A stretch of DNA of 64,000 bases from an uncultured SAR86 cluster bacterium (GCA_902587545.1 CACILL010000001.1:62001-126000), one strand, 5' to 3'. Positions 50,703 through 59,568 are shown, counted from the first letter of the stretch. Translations and numbers: made by a program. The notes: a model not told the origin generated them from the sequence alone.

Positions 50703-51151
50703 GCTTTAATGATTTTTGCATCTTTAGCTATATTATCTTTGAGGAAATCTTTCTGAGAACCTTCGATTTTTACTAGTTTTAAACTAGATGATGCGGTAGC
50801 TATTATTTCACCTTCTTGATGAAGTTCTGCACTGGCAAAACCAATAGATTTTCCTAATTTGATAATTTTAGATTTACAATCTAATTCTCCTGGCCTTCCA
50901 GCAGCCAAAAATGAAACATTTATATCAATCGACATAGGTGTGTAGATAAAATCAGTCAATTCCATGACTAAGAAAGCCATACATGAATCCATCATGACCG
51001 TAGTAAAACCACCCTGAATGATCGTCCCATTTGAATGACAAATGTCTTCAGTAGCTAGAAATGACATTTTTAGAGACTGAGATTTGAAATTGATCTCTAA
51101 AACCTTCCCGGATAACTGTTTCATATATTCAGGGGTATTATCTTTTTTCAT
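50699..51151 (-). CDS. PaaI-type (hotdog fold) acyl-CoA thioesterase
   Basis: A hotdog-fold protein of about 150 aa. I favour Met 51151 (MKKDNTPEYMKQLSGK) because the longer form from 51184 would overlap the photolyase gene by 29 bases; neither has a good ribosome-binding site. The active-site region GTIIQGGFTTVMMDSCMAFLVM (Asp/Gly of the helix-loop) and SIDINVSFLAAGRPGELDCKSKIIKLGKSIGFASAEL are the PaaI/YbgC-like signature. It would hydrolyse acyl-CoAs such as phenylacetyl- or hydroxyphenylacetyl-CoA. Tail-to-tail with the acyl-CoA dehydrogenase (4-base overlap), fitting acyl-CoA metabolism. Confidence 0.8.
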   Translation of the reverse strand: MKKDNTPEYMKQLSGKVLEINFKSQSLKMSFLATEDICHSNGTIIQGGFTTVMMDSCMAFLVMELTDFIYTPMSIDINVSFLAAGRPGELDCKSKIIKLGKSIGFASAELHQEGEIIATASSSLKLVKIEGSQKDFLKDNIAKDAKIIKA

Positions 51152-51155
51152 TTTT

Positions 51156-52547
51156 TTATTTTGAAAAGTTAGAAAATGCCTCAATAGCCTTTTTTCTTGA
51201 CTCTTTTAGATCAACTAAATGATTACTATACCCCAGGTCATTTCTTTCATCAGGTGATGGGTCGTGGATATTTTTTACGGATGATATTTCAGGAATCCAT
51301 TTTTTTATAAAATCTCCTTTTTTATCGAATTTTTCAGATTGAGTAATGGGATTAAAAATCCTGAAATATGGTGCAGCGTCAACACCTGTTGATGCGCTCC
51401 ATTGCCAGCCACCATTATTGGAAGCAAAATCTCCATCGATCAAATTCTGCATGAAATATTTTTCACCCTTTCGCCAATCGATTAGTAAATTTTTTGAAAG
51501 ATACATAGCAACTATCATTCTTAGTCTGTTATGCATCCAGCCGGTTAAATTTAGCTGTTTCATTGCAGCATCAATTATCGGAACTCCAGTCTCGCCGTTT
51601 GACCAAGCAATAAAATGATCTTGATTTTCAGACCAAGGAAAGTCGTCATATTTTTCTGAAAAAGATAAATTTTTACTAACTCTTGGATTATGAAAAAGAA
51701 TGTATTTATAAAATTCTCTCCAGATAATCTCATTTACCCAAGTCTTAACCCCCTCTTCTTCTTCTGAGAGTTTTTTAAAAACCTCAAAAAGACATTGCCT
51801 TGAAGATATAACTCCTGAGGAAAGATAAGGCGAAAGCGAACTTGTTCCACCAATTGCAGGAAAATCTCTTTTTTCTTTGTACATGAATATTTTTTGATCA
51901 ATAAATTCATCTAATTTATCTAGCGCATACTCTTCCCCAACTCTATAAAGATCTAAAATTTTTTTTCTTTCTGCTTTTAAAGAAATGTTTTCAACTTGAT
52001 CACTTTCTTGAGTCTTTTTCTTCTGTTTTTTCGGTAAGCCTAATACTTCAAGTTTATTTACTAAAAGCTTTGATCTAAAAGCTTTTGAAAATGGTGTGAA
52101 CACTTTGAAAAATGTGTCGCTTTGAGTCTTAATACTTTCAGGGAGAAATATAGAAGAATCAAATGAGTTAAGCTTCTTGTTTAAACTGACTAACTCTTTT
52201 TCTAAATTTTGGTCTCTATTTATTTCATTGATTCCATATTCTTTATTAATGAATACTTCATTAATATTATTATTTTTTATGAACTCAATAATTTTTTTAT
52301 TTTCTTCTTCTATTCCTTCTGCGTGTATGACTTTTAGAGATATATTGAGCTCGGCAAATTTTCTAGAAATATTTTTTAGATTATCAATTTGAAAAGCAAT
52401 TTTTAAATCACTTTCGTTGTGACTTTCCCATTTTTTAGGATTGTGAATAAACATAGCTACTAAAGACTCGCCATTTTCGGCAGCATAAAAAAGAGCGGGA
52501 TTATCTCTTATCCTAAAGTCTGTATTAAAAATAAATAAATTAGTCAT
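51156..52547 (-). CDS. phrB: Deoxyribodipyrimidine photolyase
   Basis: A 463-aa photolyase/cryptochrome protein that repairs UV-made cyclobutane dimers with light. N-terminal antenna domain: FIFNTDFRIRDNPALFYAAENGESLVAMFIHNP. FAD domain: TSSLSPYLSSGVIS, INEIIWREFYKYI, WSNGETGVPIIDAAMKQLNLTGWMHNRLRMIVAMYLSKNLLIDWRKGEKYFMQNLIDGDFASNNGGWQWSASTGVD with the Trp/Asn-rich FAD site, then PITQSEKFDKKGDFIKKWIPE. Class I CPD type. The E. coli enzyme has 472 aa. In accord with a surface-water organism. Its promoter would be in the 209-base spacer with the candidate sRNA. Confidence 0.94.
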   Translation of the reverse strand: MTNLFIFNTDFRIRDNPALFYAAENGESLVAMFIHNPKKWESHNESDLKIAFQIDNLKNISRKFAELNISLKVIHAEGIEEENKKIIEFIKNNNINEVFINKEYGINEINRDQNLEKELVSLNKKLNSFDSSIFLPESIKTQSDTFFKVFTPFSKAFRSKLLVNKLEVLGLPKKQKKKTQESDQVENISLKAERKKILDLYRVGEEYALDKLDEFIDQKIFMYKEKRDFPAIGGTSSLSPYLSSGVISSRQCLFEVFKKLSEEEEGVKTWVNEIIWREFYKYILFHNPRVSKNLSFSEKYDDFPWSENQDHFIAWSNGETGVPIIDAAMKQLNLTGWMHNRLRMIVAMYLSKNLLIDWRKGEKYFMQNLIDGDFASNNGGWQWSASTGVDAAPYFRIFNPITQSEKFDKKGDFIKKWIPEISSVKNIHDPSPDERNDLGYSNHLVDLKESRKKAIEAFSNFSK

Positions 52548-52612
52548 ATTATGGTGACAAGACGATGTGCATAGTTGCGCCCAACATAAAATTTAACACA
52601 CATCATCTCGCC

Positions 52613-52648
52613 AAAAAAAGCGAGCCTTTTATGGGGAAAAGACTCGCT
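52613..52648 (-). terminator. Intrinsic terminator, minus strand
   Basis: AGCGAG (52619-52624) pairs with CTCGCT (52643-52648); inside, CTTTT pairs with AAAAG around an ATGGGG loop. On the minus strand the stem is followed by seven T (A-run 52613-52619). It lies 109 bases beyond the stop of the reductase-like gene and ends 66 bases before the photolyase start. Confidence 0.8.
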
Positions 52649-52700
52649 GAATCCAGATTTAGGAGAGTTTCTTTGGGAGAAAATGAAAATCTGAATGCTT
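52613..52700 (-). ncRNA. Candidate small RNA with two UCUCC loops and intrinsic terminator
   Basis: On the minus strand, from about 52700 down to 52613, the spacer can form a stem (AAATCTG 52687-52693 with CAGATTT 52654-52660; 26-base loop) whose loop carries TCTCCC and CTCTCCT, complementary to purine-rich ribosome-binding sites. A strong hairpin and T7 follow. A TATCAT element at 52703-52708 is a possible -10. Such a stem with exposed UCUCC loops is how anti-Shine-Dalgarno sRNAs look. It could instead be the 3' UTR of the reductase-like gene at 52757. Confidence 0.4.
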
Positions 52701-52756
52701 GTATGATATATAAATAAAATTTATATTGGGTTATAAAATACTTAAATTTAGTTATA

Positions 52757-53935
52757 TCAAGATAGCTCTTCGAAGGTAATTCCTGCTTTCATTAACCTGC
52801 TTATTAGGGGATTGCCCAGTCCTACTGCTGAAGTTAAAACCCCTCCGAATTCATCACCAAACGGTAGGTCATCTGAAAAAGCTAAAGTTAAGGCTGATTC
52901 ACAAACCATTTTTGAGGTAGATTTATAACCTGGATCTCCAGAGCCAAATATTTCAAAACGTTTTTCATCACCATTCTGTAGTTTTGCTACAAATAATCCT
53001 CTAAACCAGCCATTATCTCTAGTTTCTTTATCTGGCCCTTCTCCAGGCTTTAACAAAAAGGGTCTCACTAGATGTCTCAATGGAGTAGCTATTACCAGAA
53101 AAGCTGACATCAATATGAAGCTAGTTATTCGAGCTGCAGCTTTAGACGGATATCTTCCTAACTCTTTGAAAGTAAAATCTTTACCATAAGTTTTTTGATT
53201 TAAATCAAACAAAGCTGCACTTCTTCTGACAACTCTAGTGTTGGCAAATGCCATTAATCCCATTCCTGAGAACTCATTGGTACCTGGAATAGGTTTGATT
53301 GTAAAACCATCAGAACTTTTATTTTTCTGTATCTCTGAAACAGTATCTTGAGGATTCAATAAAAAAGGATCTCTCATTTCTTTTGGTAAAGGTCCCATAG
53401 AGAACATGGTTTCGGTAGTTCCTCCGCTGGCTCCCCCTTTTGCTGAATGGTAAACAGTTACATGAGAAACTGGTTTTTCCGATCGAGTTACTGAAAAGAA
53501 AACACCCATATCAGATGGAATTGAATCATAGCCACAAGATGGAATGATTCTAGTTCCATCTAAGGCTGCTTTTTCATGAAATCTATCAATCAAACCTCTA
53601 ACCCAATGATTTTCCCCTGTTATGTCTGTGTAATGAGTTTTGTTCTCAACACAAGCTTCTACAACTTTTGTACTGTATCTTGCAAAAGGCCCGGCAGCAG
53701 AAAGTACAACTTTTGTTTGTTTTACAAAATTTTGAATTGCCTCATAGTCTTCAGAGTCAGCAACGAAGACGTCGCAATCCAGATTTAATTCATCTTTTAA
53801 ATCTTCTAACTTTTTTTTATTTCTACCTGATATAGCCCAATTTAAATCTGGATAATTAGATTGAAAATATTCGGCACATAGTCTTCCTGTAAAGCCTGTG
53901 GCTCCGAATAAAATAATTTGATATTTCCTCTCCAT
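52757..53935 (-). CDS. Saccharopine-dehydrogenase-family (trans-acting enoyl-reductase-like) protein
   Basis: A 392-aa Rossmann protein. Start Met 53935 (MERKYQIILFGATGFTGRL) is preceded by GAGG at 7 bases and fits family N-termini; the ATG at 53947 lacks a site. GATGFTG binds NAD(P), and YFQSNYPDLNWAISGRNKKKLEDL plus VLSAAGPFARYSTKVVEACVENKTHYTDITGE are the hallmarks of the saccharopine-reductase-like family that includes the mycobacterial trans-acting enoyl reductase. One or two hydrophobic stretches (FILMSAFLVIATPLRHL) may contact membrane. A lipid role is likely. Terminator-like hairpin follows at 52613. Confidence 0.82.
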   Translation of the reverse strand: MERKYQIILFGATGFTGRLCAEYFQSNYPDLNWAISGRNKKKLEDLKDELNLDCDVFVADSEDYEAIQNFVKQTKVVLSAAGPFARYSTKVVEACVENKTHYTDITGENHWVRGLIDRFHEKAALDGTRIIPSCGYDSIPSDMGVFFSVTRSEKPVSHVTVYHSAKGGASGGTTETMFSMGPLPKEMRDPFLLNPQDTVSEIQKNKSSDGFTIKPIPGTNEFSGMGLMAFANTRVVRRSAALFDLNQKTYGKDFTFKELGRYPSKAAARITSFILMSAFLVIATPLRHLVRPFLLKPGEGPDKETRDNGWFRGLFVAKLQNGDEKRFEIFGSGDPGYKSTSKMVCESALTLAFSDDLPFGDEFGGVLTSAVGLGNPLISRLMKAGITFEELS

Positions 53936-53965
53936 TGTTGACCTCATTAACTATAAATAATTTTT

Positions 53966-53998
53966 AAAAAAAAGGGGAACCAATGCCCCCCTTTTTTT
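53966..53998 (-). terminator. Intrinsic terminator between two minus-strand genes
   Basis: A run of eight A and GGGG (53966-53977) faces CCCC and TTTTTTT (53988-53998), loop about 10 bases. On the minus strand it is a hairpin with a T8 tail that overlaps the stop codon of the exported-protein gene, so it ends that gene's transcript; by symmetry it could work on both strands. Confidence 0.8.
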
Positions 53999-54710
53999 AG
54001 TTAGTAAAATAAGTTTGTTCGCAAACTTCAAACGTATCAGTTGTTATTACTCCGCCGATAGCTTGTAAATTCAACCATTCATCTTGCCATGACGCATTTC
54101 CAGCAAAATATTCATCAAAAAGTTTTCCCATCAGGGTTGCATCCGGTGTAATGCTTCTTACCATTACGGTCTGAGCCTCGTGAGAACCTCCACCAATTGG
54201 AACAAAAACCCCATTAAAAAAATCTTTATGTCCAGCATCAATGATTGCTTCTTCAAGAGCAGTCATTGCTGCAACAAAGTCTTGGAGCTTGTCAGAAGGT
54301 ACTAATACTCTTTGACTTCTCTCATAACCCGGATCTAATCTGAAAGGTTTTAAAGGTTTCCATGTTACTCCATACTTAGCATCTCTTAACCGTGCAAAAG
54401 ATGAGGAAGCTTGTTGTGGGTCATATTTTAAAGAGCCCTCTAGGGCAGCTTGAACACTGGTAAATGCACTCCAAACCATCATTTGACCGTCATATTCGTT
54501 ACCTGATCGAGTTATACAAACACCTGCATCTGTTGCACCAGTGGTTTTAAATGCCGAAGTATTTGATTTTAAGGCTTCTACATATCGACCTATATCTGTC
54601 GCAGAAAGCATCAATGTAGTAAATGCTCCATCTGTAGTCCCACCATTTTTAGCTTCTGCATGGATAGCAAAAGAAGTAACAATAGATAATATTAGAAATA
54701 TTTTTTTCAT
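53997..54710 (-). CDS. Hypothetical exported protein
   Basis: A 237-aa protein starting at Met 54710 (MKKIFLILSIVTSFAIHAEA), which has GGAGAG 4 bases before it; the upstream Met at 54767 would only add a hydrophobic lead. After the signal peptide the protein has two similar halves of a repeated alpha/beta layout: TLMLSATDIGRYVEALKSNTSAFKTTGATDAGVCITRSGNEYDGQMMVWSAF and LVPSDKLQDFVAAMTALEEAIIDAGHKDFFNGVFVPIGGGSHEAQTVMVRSI. This looks like two dimeric alpha/beta-barrel (ABM-like) modules, but I cannot name the family. Monocistronic, with a strong terminator. Confidence 0.65.
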   Translation of the reverse strand: MKKIFLILSIVTSFAIHAEAKNGGTTDGAFTTLMLSATDIGRYVEALKSNTSAFKTTGATDAGVCITRSGNEYDGQMMVWSAFTSVQAALEGSLKYDPQQASSSFARLRDAKYGVTWKPLKPFRLDPGYERSQRVLVPSDKLQDFVAAMTALEEAIIDAGHKDFFNGVFVPIGGGSHEAQTVMVRSITPDATLMGKLFDEYFAGNASWQDEWLNLQAIGGVITTDTFEVCEQTYFTN

Positions 54711-54785
54711 TTTCTCTCCATAAATTAAATTTATAGAAATGAAATCATAAAAGGGTCTGAAAATCACTATAAATATCTCAAAAAA

Positions 54786-54862
54786 TGGTCGGGGTGGCGG
54801 GATTTGAACCCACGACCACTTGACCCCCAGTCAAGTGCGCTACCAGGCTGCGCTACACCCCG
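54786..54862 (-). tRNA. tRNA-Pro (GGG)
   Basis: Read on the minus strand it begins CGGGGTGTAGCGCAGC and ends with encoded CCA. The anticodon arm is CTTGA-CTGGGGG-TCAAG, anticodon GGG. The acceptor stem CGGGGTG pairs with CACCCCG, and the T arm GTGGG-TTCAAAT-CCCGC is canonical. 77 bases with CCA. It follows merR by one base, in the common pheST-ihfA-merR-tRNA-Pro order of gammaproteobacteria. Confidence 0.97.
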
Positions 54863-55183
54863 TTATGTTTTTAATATTTTGAGAACCTCTTTAAGAGACT
54901 CTATTATTTCTACGTCAAGCTCTAAAGAAAGATCTCCTTCTTCTAGAATCTTCTCAATCGCTTTAACATTAAAGCCTCTCTCAGATAGTTCTTTTATTTT
55001 TAAGAAAGTGATCAAGTCCGATTTCTGAAACATTCTTCTATTTGAGATTCTTTTAACAGCGAAGTATTTTTTAAATGCCTTTTCCCAATATCTTAAAATG
55101 TGATCTTTTACGCCTAATATGTTGCTTGCCTCTCCTATAGAAAAGTATTTTTGATTAGGCAAGTCAGCTAAGTCTATTTCCAA
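54863..55183 (-). CDS. MerR-family transcriptional regulator
   Basis: A 106-aa protein with the winged-helix MerR N-domain: [60 protein letters not shown], then a helix of about 40 residues that may dimerise. The metal- or ligand-binding C-domain of larger MerR proteins is missing, as usual for the small regulator beside ihfA in gammaproteobacteria. Its regulon is unknown. Two bases from ihfA and one from tRNA-Pro. Confidence 0.88.
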   Translation of the reverse strand: MEIDLADLPNQKYFSIGEASNILGVKDHILRYWEKAFKKYFAVKRISNRRMFQKSDLITFLKIKELSERGFNVKAIEKILEEGDLSLELDVEIIESLKEVLKILKT

Positions 55184-55185
55184 TT

Positions 55186-55461
55186 TTACAAAGACTCTCT
55201 GAGTTTTTTTGATGCTTTAAAGGAAACAACATTTCTATCTTTAATATTATATGGCTCACCCGTTTTTGGATTTCTTCCAGGTCTACTTTTTTTATGCTTA
55301 ACAATAAAATTTCCAAGTTTAGGAATTTTTATTTCTTCTCCTCTTTCTAATCCTTTACTGATTTCTTCAAAATAAGCATTTACTATTTTCAAGCAATCTT
55401 TTTTCGGAAGACCTAATTGCTCCCTCAATAAATTAACAATATTTGCTTTGGTTAAAGTCAT
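55186..55461 (-). CDS. ihfA: Integration host factor subunit alpha
   Basis: A 91-aa HU/IHF protein that bends DNA as a heterodimer with IhfB. LTKANIVNLLREQLGLPKKDCLKIVNAYFEEISKGLERGEEIKIPKLGNFIVKHKKSRPGRNPKTGEPYNIKDRNVVSFKASKKLRESL follows IhfA nearly throughout, including the GRNPKTGE turn whose Pro intercalates DNA. The E. coli subunit has 99 aa; a few C-terminal residues are missing. In the pheT-ihfA order usual in this group, and one base from pheT. Confidence 0.94.
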   Translation of the reverse strand: MTLTKANIVNLLREQLGLPKKDCLKIVNAYFEEISKGLERGEEIKIPKLGNFIVKHKKSRPGRNPKTGEPYNIKDRNVVSFKASKKLRESL

Positions 55462-57480
55462 TTATCTTAAAATTGCTCCAAGTTTTTTTTGCATCCCAGT
55501 AATAATAAGATTAGCTTCTTTATTAATCTCTTCTTCAGATAAAGTTTTTTTATTTGAGCCCCAAGAAACTCTAAAGGCAATACTTTTTTTACCATCAGAG
55601 ATATTTTTGCCATCGTAAACATCAAAAATTTTTATGTCTATTAAAAAATCTTTTGATGAAATATGAATACAATTTTCTATTTGTTCATAAGAAACTTTAT
55701 TGTCTATTTCAAAAGAAAAGTCTCTTTGAGATATAGGATAAATTGAAGGTGCATTTAATTTTCCGAGATCATTTTTTGGTAGAGATTCAACCTTTATTTC
55801 AAAATAAAAGAAAGATTTATTAAATCCAAGTAATCTTAAAAACCTTGGATTGATGCTTCCTACAGAGCCAATGAGCTTATTTTTAAAAAATATATCTGCA
55901 GAAGCATAAGGATGTAATAAATGATTTTTAGATTTTTTCCAGAATATTTTCTCTATTCTGAATTCTTCAAAGAGATTTTCCAAGATTCCTTTCAAATAGT
56001 AAAAGTCATAATTTTGGTTAGTATTCCAATTTTTAAACTTTTCATCATCAAAAATTAACCCAGCAAGATTTAAGCCTTCCATATCTTTATCATTTGAGAA
56101 GGATTTACCCATCTCGAAGATTTTTAAGAAATTTTGGCCCCTATTGATATTAAATTCTAGATTTGTTGCTAGGCTAGGTAATAAAGAAGTTCTCAAGGTA
56201 CCTAAGGAATTATTAAGTGGATTTTTTAAAGAAATGCTTTTGTGATCTATGCCTAAATTTTCTAAAGACTGTTTTTCAAGAAAAGAATAGTTTATTACTT
56301 CATAGAATCCTTTGTTTATCATAAAAGTTTTGATCTGACTTATAAAATCGTAGTCTGATTTTTCATAATATTGAGTTATTGGATCGTTTTTAATTTGAGG
56401 TAAATTGTCATAACCAACTATTCTTGCAACCTCTTCAATTAAATCCTCTTTAATTGACAGATCAAAGCGATGACTAGGAGCTTCGAAAGTTAAGTTTTTC
56501 TTATTTTTTTTGATCAGTTTAATTTCAAGCCTCTTTAAAATAGATTTGATTGTATTTTCTTTAAGATCGGTGCCAAGTTTCAGGTTTACGTCATCTAGAG
56601 AAATATCTATGATTTTTTTCTTGGGAAAATACTTATTTCTTGTTGTTTCAATATTAGAAATATCTGCCTGATAAATTTCTTGAATAATTGAGAGTGCCTC
56701 CTTCAAAGCATCCTCATGGAGATTAAAATCAACGCCTCTTTCAAATCTTTGGGAAGCATCTGTTTGAAACCCATATCTTCTTGCTTTGCCTTTGATAATA
56801 GCAGGATCAAAAAAAGCAGATTCGATCAAAAAATTTTTAGTTTTTTTAGAAACTGAATGATTTAGGCCTCCTGAAATTCCCGCTAAAGCTATAGGTTCTT
56901 TTTTATCAGCAATAACAAGACAATCTTTGGAAAGCTTAAGATTCTTTTCTCCTAAAATTTTTATTTGTTCTTTTGTTTTTGCAAATCTAACTTCGATATC
57001 TCCTTTAATTTTATCTTGATCAAAGACATGCATTGGCTGGCCACTTTCTATCATGACAAAATTAACAATATCTACTAGGGGGTGGATGGATTGGATCCCA
57101 GCCGCCTTTAAAGCATTTTTTATATAATCTGGAAACTTCTTTTTTAATTTTAAATTTGATATAGAAATGGCTGAATAAGCTGGACATGCATCTCTTGCTA
57201 ATAGTTTAATTTTTTTATTAAATTTTGTTTCTCCTTTAAAAAAATTTTTTGTAACTAAAGAAAATTTCTTATTTTTATATGCACAATAGTCTCTTGCCAA
57301 ACCTTTTACAGAAAAACAATCTCCCCTATTTGGAGTTAAATCGAAATCAATTATCTTATCTCCTTGAAAAGACTGTATCTCATCAACTTCTATTCCGATT
57401 AATGTAAGATCCTCACAGAGGTTTTCAATCTTAGGTTTAGAATTGATAGCCTTAGTAATTCTAGAGAATAAAACTTTCAT
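55462..57480 (-). CDS. pheT: Phenylalanine-tRNA ligase beta subunit lacking the N-terminal OB-fold domain
   Basis: Beta subunit of the alpha2beta2 enzyme that charges tRNA-Phe. It has 672 aa against 795 in E. coli. After the first helix pair (NLCEDLTLIGIEVDEIQSFQGD) the text jumps to KIIDFDLTPNRGDCFSVKGLARD, so the EMAP-II/OB-fold domain (about residues 40-150 in E. coli) is missing. The B3/B4 editing region, B5 and B7 core and the C-terminal FDX-ACB anticodon-binding domain (APSIYPISQRDFSFEID... QKKLGAILR) are present. The frame is intact, so this is a real shortened protein, unless the window lost bases. Follows pheS by 2 bases. Confidence 0.93.
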   Translation of the reverse strand: MKVLFSRITKAINSKPKIENLCEDLTLIGIEVDEIQSFQGDKIIDFDLTPNRGDCFSVKGLARDYCAYKNKKFSLVTKNFFKGETKFNKKIKLLARDACPAYSAISISNLKLKKKFPDYIKNALKAAGIQSIHPLVDIVNFVMIESGQPMHVFDQDKIKGDIEVRFAKTKEQIKILGEKNLKLSKDCLVIADKKEPIALAGISGGLNHSVSKKTKNFLIESAFFDPAIIKGKARRYGFQTDASQRFERGVDFNLHEDALKEALSIIQEIYQADISNIETTRNKYFPKKKIIDISLDDVNLKLGTDLKENTIKSILKRLEIKLIKKNKKNLTFEAPSHRFDLSIKEDLIEEVARIVGYDNLPQIKNDPITQYYEKSDYDFISQIKTFMINKGFYEVINYSFLEKQSLENLGIDHKSISLKNPLNNSLGTLRTSLLPSLATNLEFNINRGQNFLKIFEMGKSFSNDKDMEGLNLAGLIFDDEKFKNWNTNQNYDFYYLKGILENLFEEFRIEKIFWKKSKNHLLHPYASADIFFKNKLIGSVGSINPRFLRLLGFNKSFFYFEIKVESLPKNDLGKLNAPSIYPISQRDFSFEIDNKVSYEQIENCIHISSKDFLIDIKIFDVYDGKNISDGKKSIAFRVSWGSNKKTLSEEEINKEANLIITGMQKKLGAILR

Positions 57481-57482
57481 TG

Positions 57483-58460
57483 TTATTGAGATAGAAATTT
57501 TATGTCGTTTGAAAATAGAGAGCGCATATCTTCTATTTCATAAGAAAGCTTAGCCATTCTTTCGATCCCCATTCCAAAAGCAAAGCCAGAAAATTTATTA
57601 GAATTCAATCCTGCCATATCTATTACGTTAGGATGTACTAAACCGCAGCCCATGATTTCTAGCCAATTTTTGGACTTATTATCCATAATATCTACTTCAG
57701 CAGAAGGTTCTGTGAATGGAAAATAAGAAGGTCTAAACCTAACTTTGGTATCTGGCCCAAAAAAGAAATCTATGAAGGTCATAATTTCATTTTTAAGATG
57801 ACCAAAATTAACATTTTCGTCAATAACCAGACCTTCTATCTGATGAAACATAGGCGTATGAGTTTTGTCTGCATCACTTCTATACACTTTTCCAGGACAA
57901 ATAATTTTTAAGGGTGCGCCTCTTTTTTCAATTGATCTTATTTGAACAGGGGAAGTATGTGTTCTTAAAAGATTTCCATTATCAAGATAAAAGGTATCAT
58001 GCATATCTCTAGCAGGATGATCTTTAGGAATATTCAAAGCATCAAAATTATAATAATCGCTTTCAATCTCAGGTCCGTCTTCAATCAAGTATCCCTTTGA
58101 AGAAAAGAAATCTGTTATCTTTTTGGTGGTTAAAGTCAAGGGATGAAGCTTCCCTTGAGATTTAAAAGAACCTGGAAGGGTAACGTCGATTCTATCTTTT
58201 TCAAGGGATTCATTGATAACTTGTAATTCAATCTTTTCTTGAATGGAACTTAAAAGGTCTTCATAAAGACTTCTTAACTCACTAATTTTTTTTCCAAAAG
58301 TTGGTCTTTCCTTTGACGGTAGGTTTTTAATATTTTTTGAAAGTTCAGTAATCTGCCCTTTTTTTCCAAGATACTTAACTTTGAGTTGATTCAACTCTTC
58401 TTGCGAGACTATTTCTTCAAAATCTTTTTTAAGATTTGCTTTTAAAGCATCTAAATCCAT
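57483..58460 (-). CDS. pheS: Phenylalanine-tRNA ligase alpha subunit
   Basis: The catalytic subunit, 325 aa (327 in E. coli). It has the N-terminal coiled-coil arm (LKKDFEEIVSQEELNQLKVKYLGKKGQITELSKNIKNLP), class II motif 2 (IKIICPGKVYRSDADKTHTPMFHQIEGLVID) and motif 3 (FSGFAFGMGIERMAKLSYEIEDMR). Forms a functional enzyme with PheT. Separated by 6 bases from rplT upstream, typical of the thrS-infC-rpmI-rplT-pheST operon. Confidence 0.97.
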   Translation of the reverse strand: MDLDALKANLKKDFEEIVSQEELNQLKVKYLGKKGQITELSKNIKNLPSKERPTFGKKISELRSLYEDLLSSIQEKIELQVINESLEKDRIDVTLPGSFKSQGKLHPLTLTTKKITDFFSSKGYLIEDGPEIESDYYNFDALNIPKDHPARDMHDTFYLDNGNLLRTHTSPVQIRSIEKRGAPLKIICPGKVYRSDADKTHTPMFHQIEGLVIDENVNFGHLKNEIMTFIDFFFGPDTKVRFRPSYFPFTEPSAEVDIMDNKSKNWLEIMGCGLVHPNVIDMAGLNSNKFSGFAFGMGIERMAKLSYEIEDMRSLFSNDIKFLSQ

Positions 58461-58466
58461 GCTTCA

Positions 58467-58823
58467 TTATGCTGCATTTTCCTTGGCAAGAGATACTAAA
58501 TTAGAAAAAGCTTCACTATCTTCAGCAGCTAATTCAGCAAGGACGCGCCTATCCAAATCTATATTCATTTTTTTGAGAGCTGACATAAACTTGCTATAGG
58601 TCAAACCGTTTTCTCTAACTGCAGCATTGATTCTAATAATCCATAAAGATCTGAAGTCTCTTTTTTTAACTCTTCTGTCTCTATAAGCATACTGACCAGC
58701 TCTAGTGACTGCTTGCTTTGCAACCTTAAAAGTTCTGCTCCTAGCTCCTCTGTAACCTTTAGCAAGTTTTAAAACTTTTTTATGTTTTCTGCGGGATTCA
58801 ACTCCCCTTTTTACTCTGGCCAT
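58467..58823 (-). CDS. rplT: 50S ribosomal protein L20
   Basis: The 118-aa primary rRNA-binding protein needed for early 50S assembly; the same length as in E. coli. [67 protein letters not shown] is nearly the family consensus. It overlaps rpmI by one base. In E. coli, L20 represses its own operon by binding the rpmI leader; no obvious L20-binding pseudoknot could be identified here in the short spacer (5 bases to infC). Confidence 0.97.
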   Translation of the reverse strand: MARVKRGVESRRKHKKVLKLAKGYRGARSRTFKVAKQAVTRAGQYAYRDRRVKKRDFRSLWIIRINAAVRENGLTYSKFMSALKKMNIDLDRRVLAELAAEDSEAFSNLVSLAKENAA

Positions 58824-59020
58824 TAAGATCTCTCCCTAAACATTCTTTTTACCAGCTTTTCATCTCCATCAGCTAGCGAAGTTGTTCCCCTAAGTTGCCT
58901 TTTGGACTTGGTAGACATTTTTGTAAGGATATGTCTTTTGTTAGCTTGTTTTCTTTTTAAACCTGATCCTGTTTTTTTAAAACGTTTTGCGGCACCGCTG
59001 TGTACTTTTATCTTAGGCAT
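58823..59020 (-). CDS. rpmI: 50S ribosomal protein L35
   Basis: A 65-aa protein, same length as E. coli L35. [44 protein letters not shown] matches the consensus [44 protein letters not shown]. It lies between infC and rplT, 5 bases from infC and overlapping rplT by one base. Confidence 0.97.
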   Translation of the reverse strand: MPKIKVHSGAAKRFKKTGSGLKRKQANKRHILTKMSTKSKRQLRGTTSLADGDEKLVKRMFRERS

Positions 59021-59025
59021 GATTT

Positions 59026-59568
59026 CTACTTAGTTTTGGCTGGGGATAATAACATAACTAATTGCCTACCTTCAGATAAAGGTGCCTGCTCTACAGAACC
59101 TCGACCATCAAGATCTTCTTCTACCCTTTTTAATAGATCAAAGCCAATGTTTTGGTGAGCCATTTCTCTTCCTCTAAATCTCATTGTAATTTTTGCTTTA
59201 TCTCCTTCATCTAAGAATTTAATAATTTTTTTGAGTTTAATTTGATAATCGTTTTCTTCGGTTCCTGGTCTAAATTTGACTTCTTTTATTTGCGTTTTCT
59301 TTTGTTTCTTCTTAGAAGCAGATTTTTGTTTTTTCTTGTCAAATAAATGTTTTCCATAGTTCATAAGTTTGCATACTGGAGTATCTTTGTCGTCGTTAAG
59401 TTGAACTAAATCCAAATTCTCTTTGGAAGCGATGCTTAGGGCGTCGTCTATACTCTTAATACCTAATTGTTCTCCAGAGCTTGAAATTAACCTAACTTTA
59501 GCTGCTTTTATAAACTTATTTATAGGTTGTTTATTTTCTTTTTTATAATTTCTCTTTGCTAAAGCCAT
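59026..59568 (-). CDS. infC: Translation initiation factor IF-3
   Basis: Binds the 30S subunit, prevents early 50S joining and checks the start codon. 180 aa (E. coli 180), with two domains joined by a Lys-rich linker ([65 protein letters not shown]). E. coli uses a rare AUU start and self-regulates; here the first codon is ATG at 59568 with no clear ribosome-binding site and an upstream in-frame stop, so no AUU-type start is seen nearby. 41 bases after thrS. Confidence 0.95.
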   Translation of the reverse strand: MALAKRNYKKENKQPINKFIKAAKVRLISSSGEQLGIKSIDDALSIASKENLDLVQLNDDKDTPVCKLMNYGKHLFDKKKQKSASKKKQKKTQIKEVKFRPGTEENDYQIKLKKIIKFLDEGDKAKITMRFRGREMAHQNIGFDLLKRVEEDLDGRGSVEQAPLSEGRQLVMLLSPAKTK

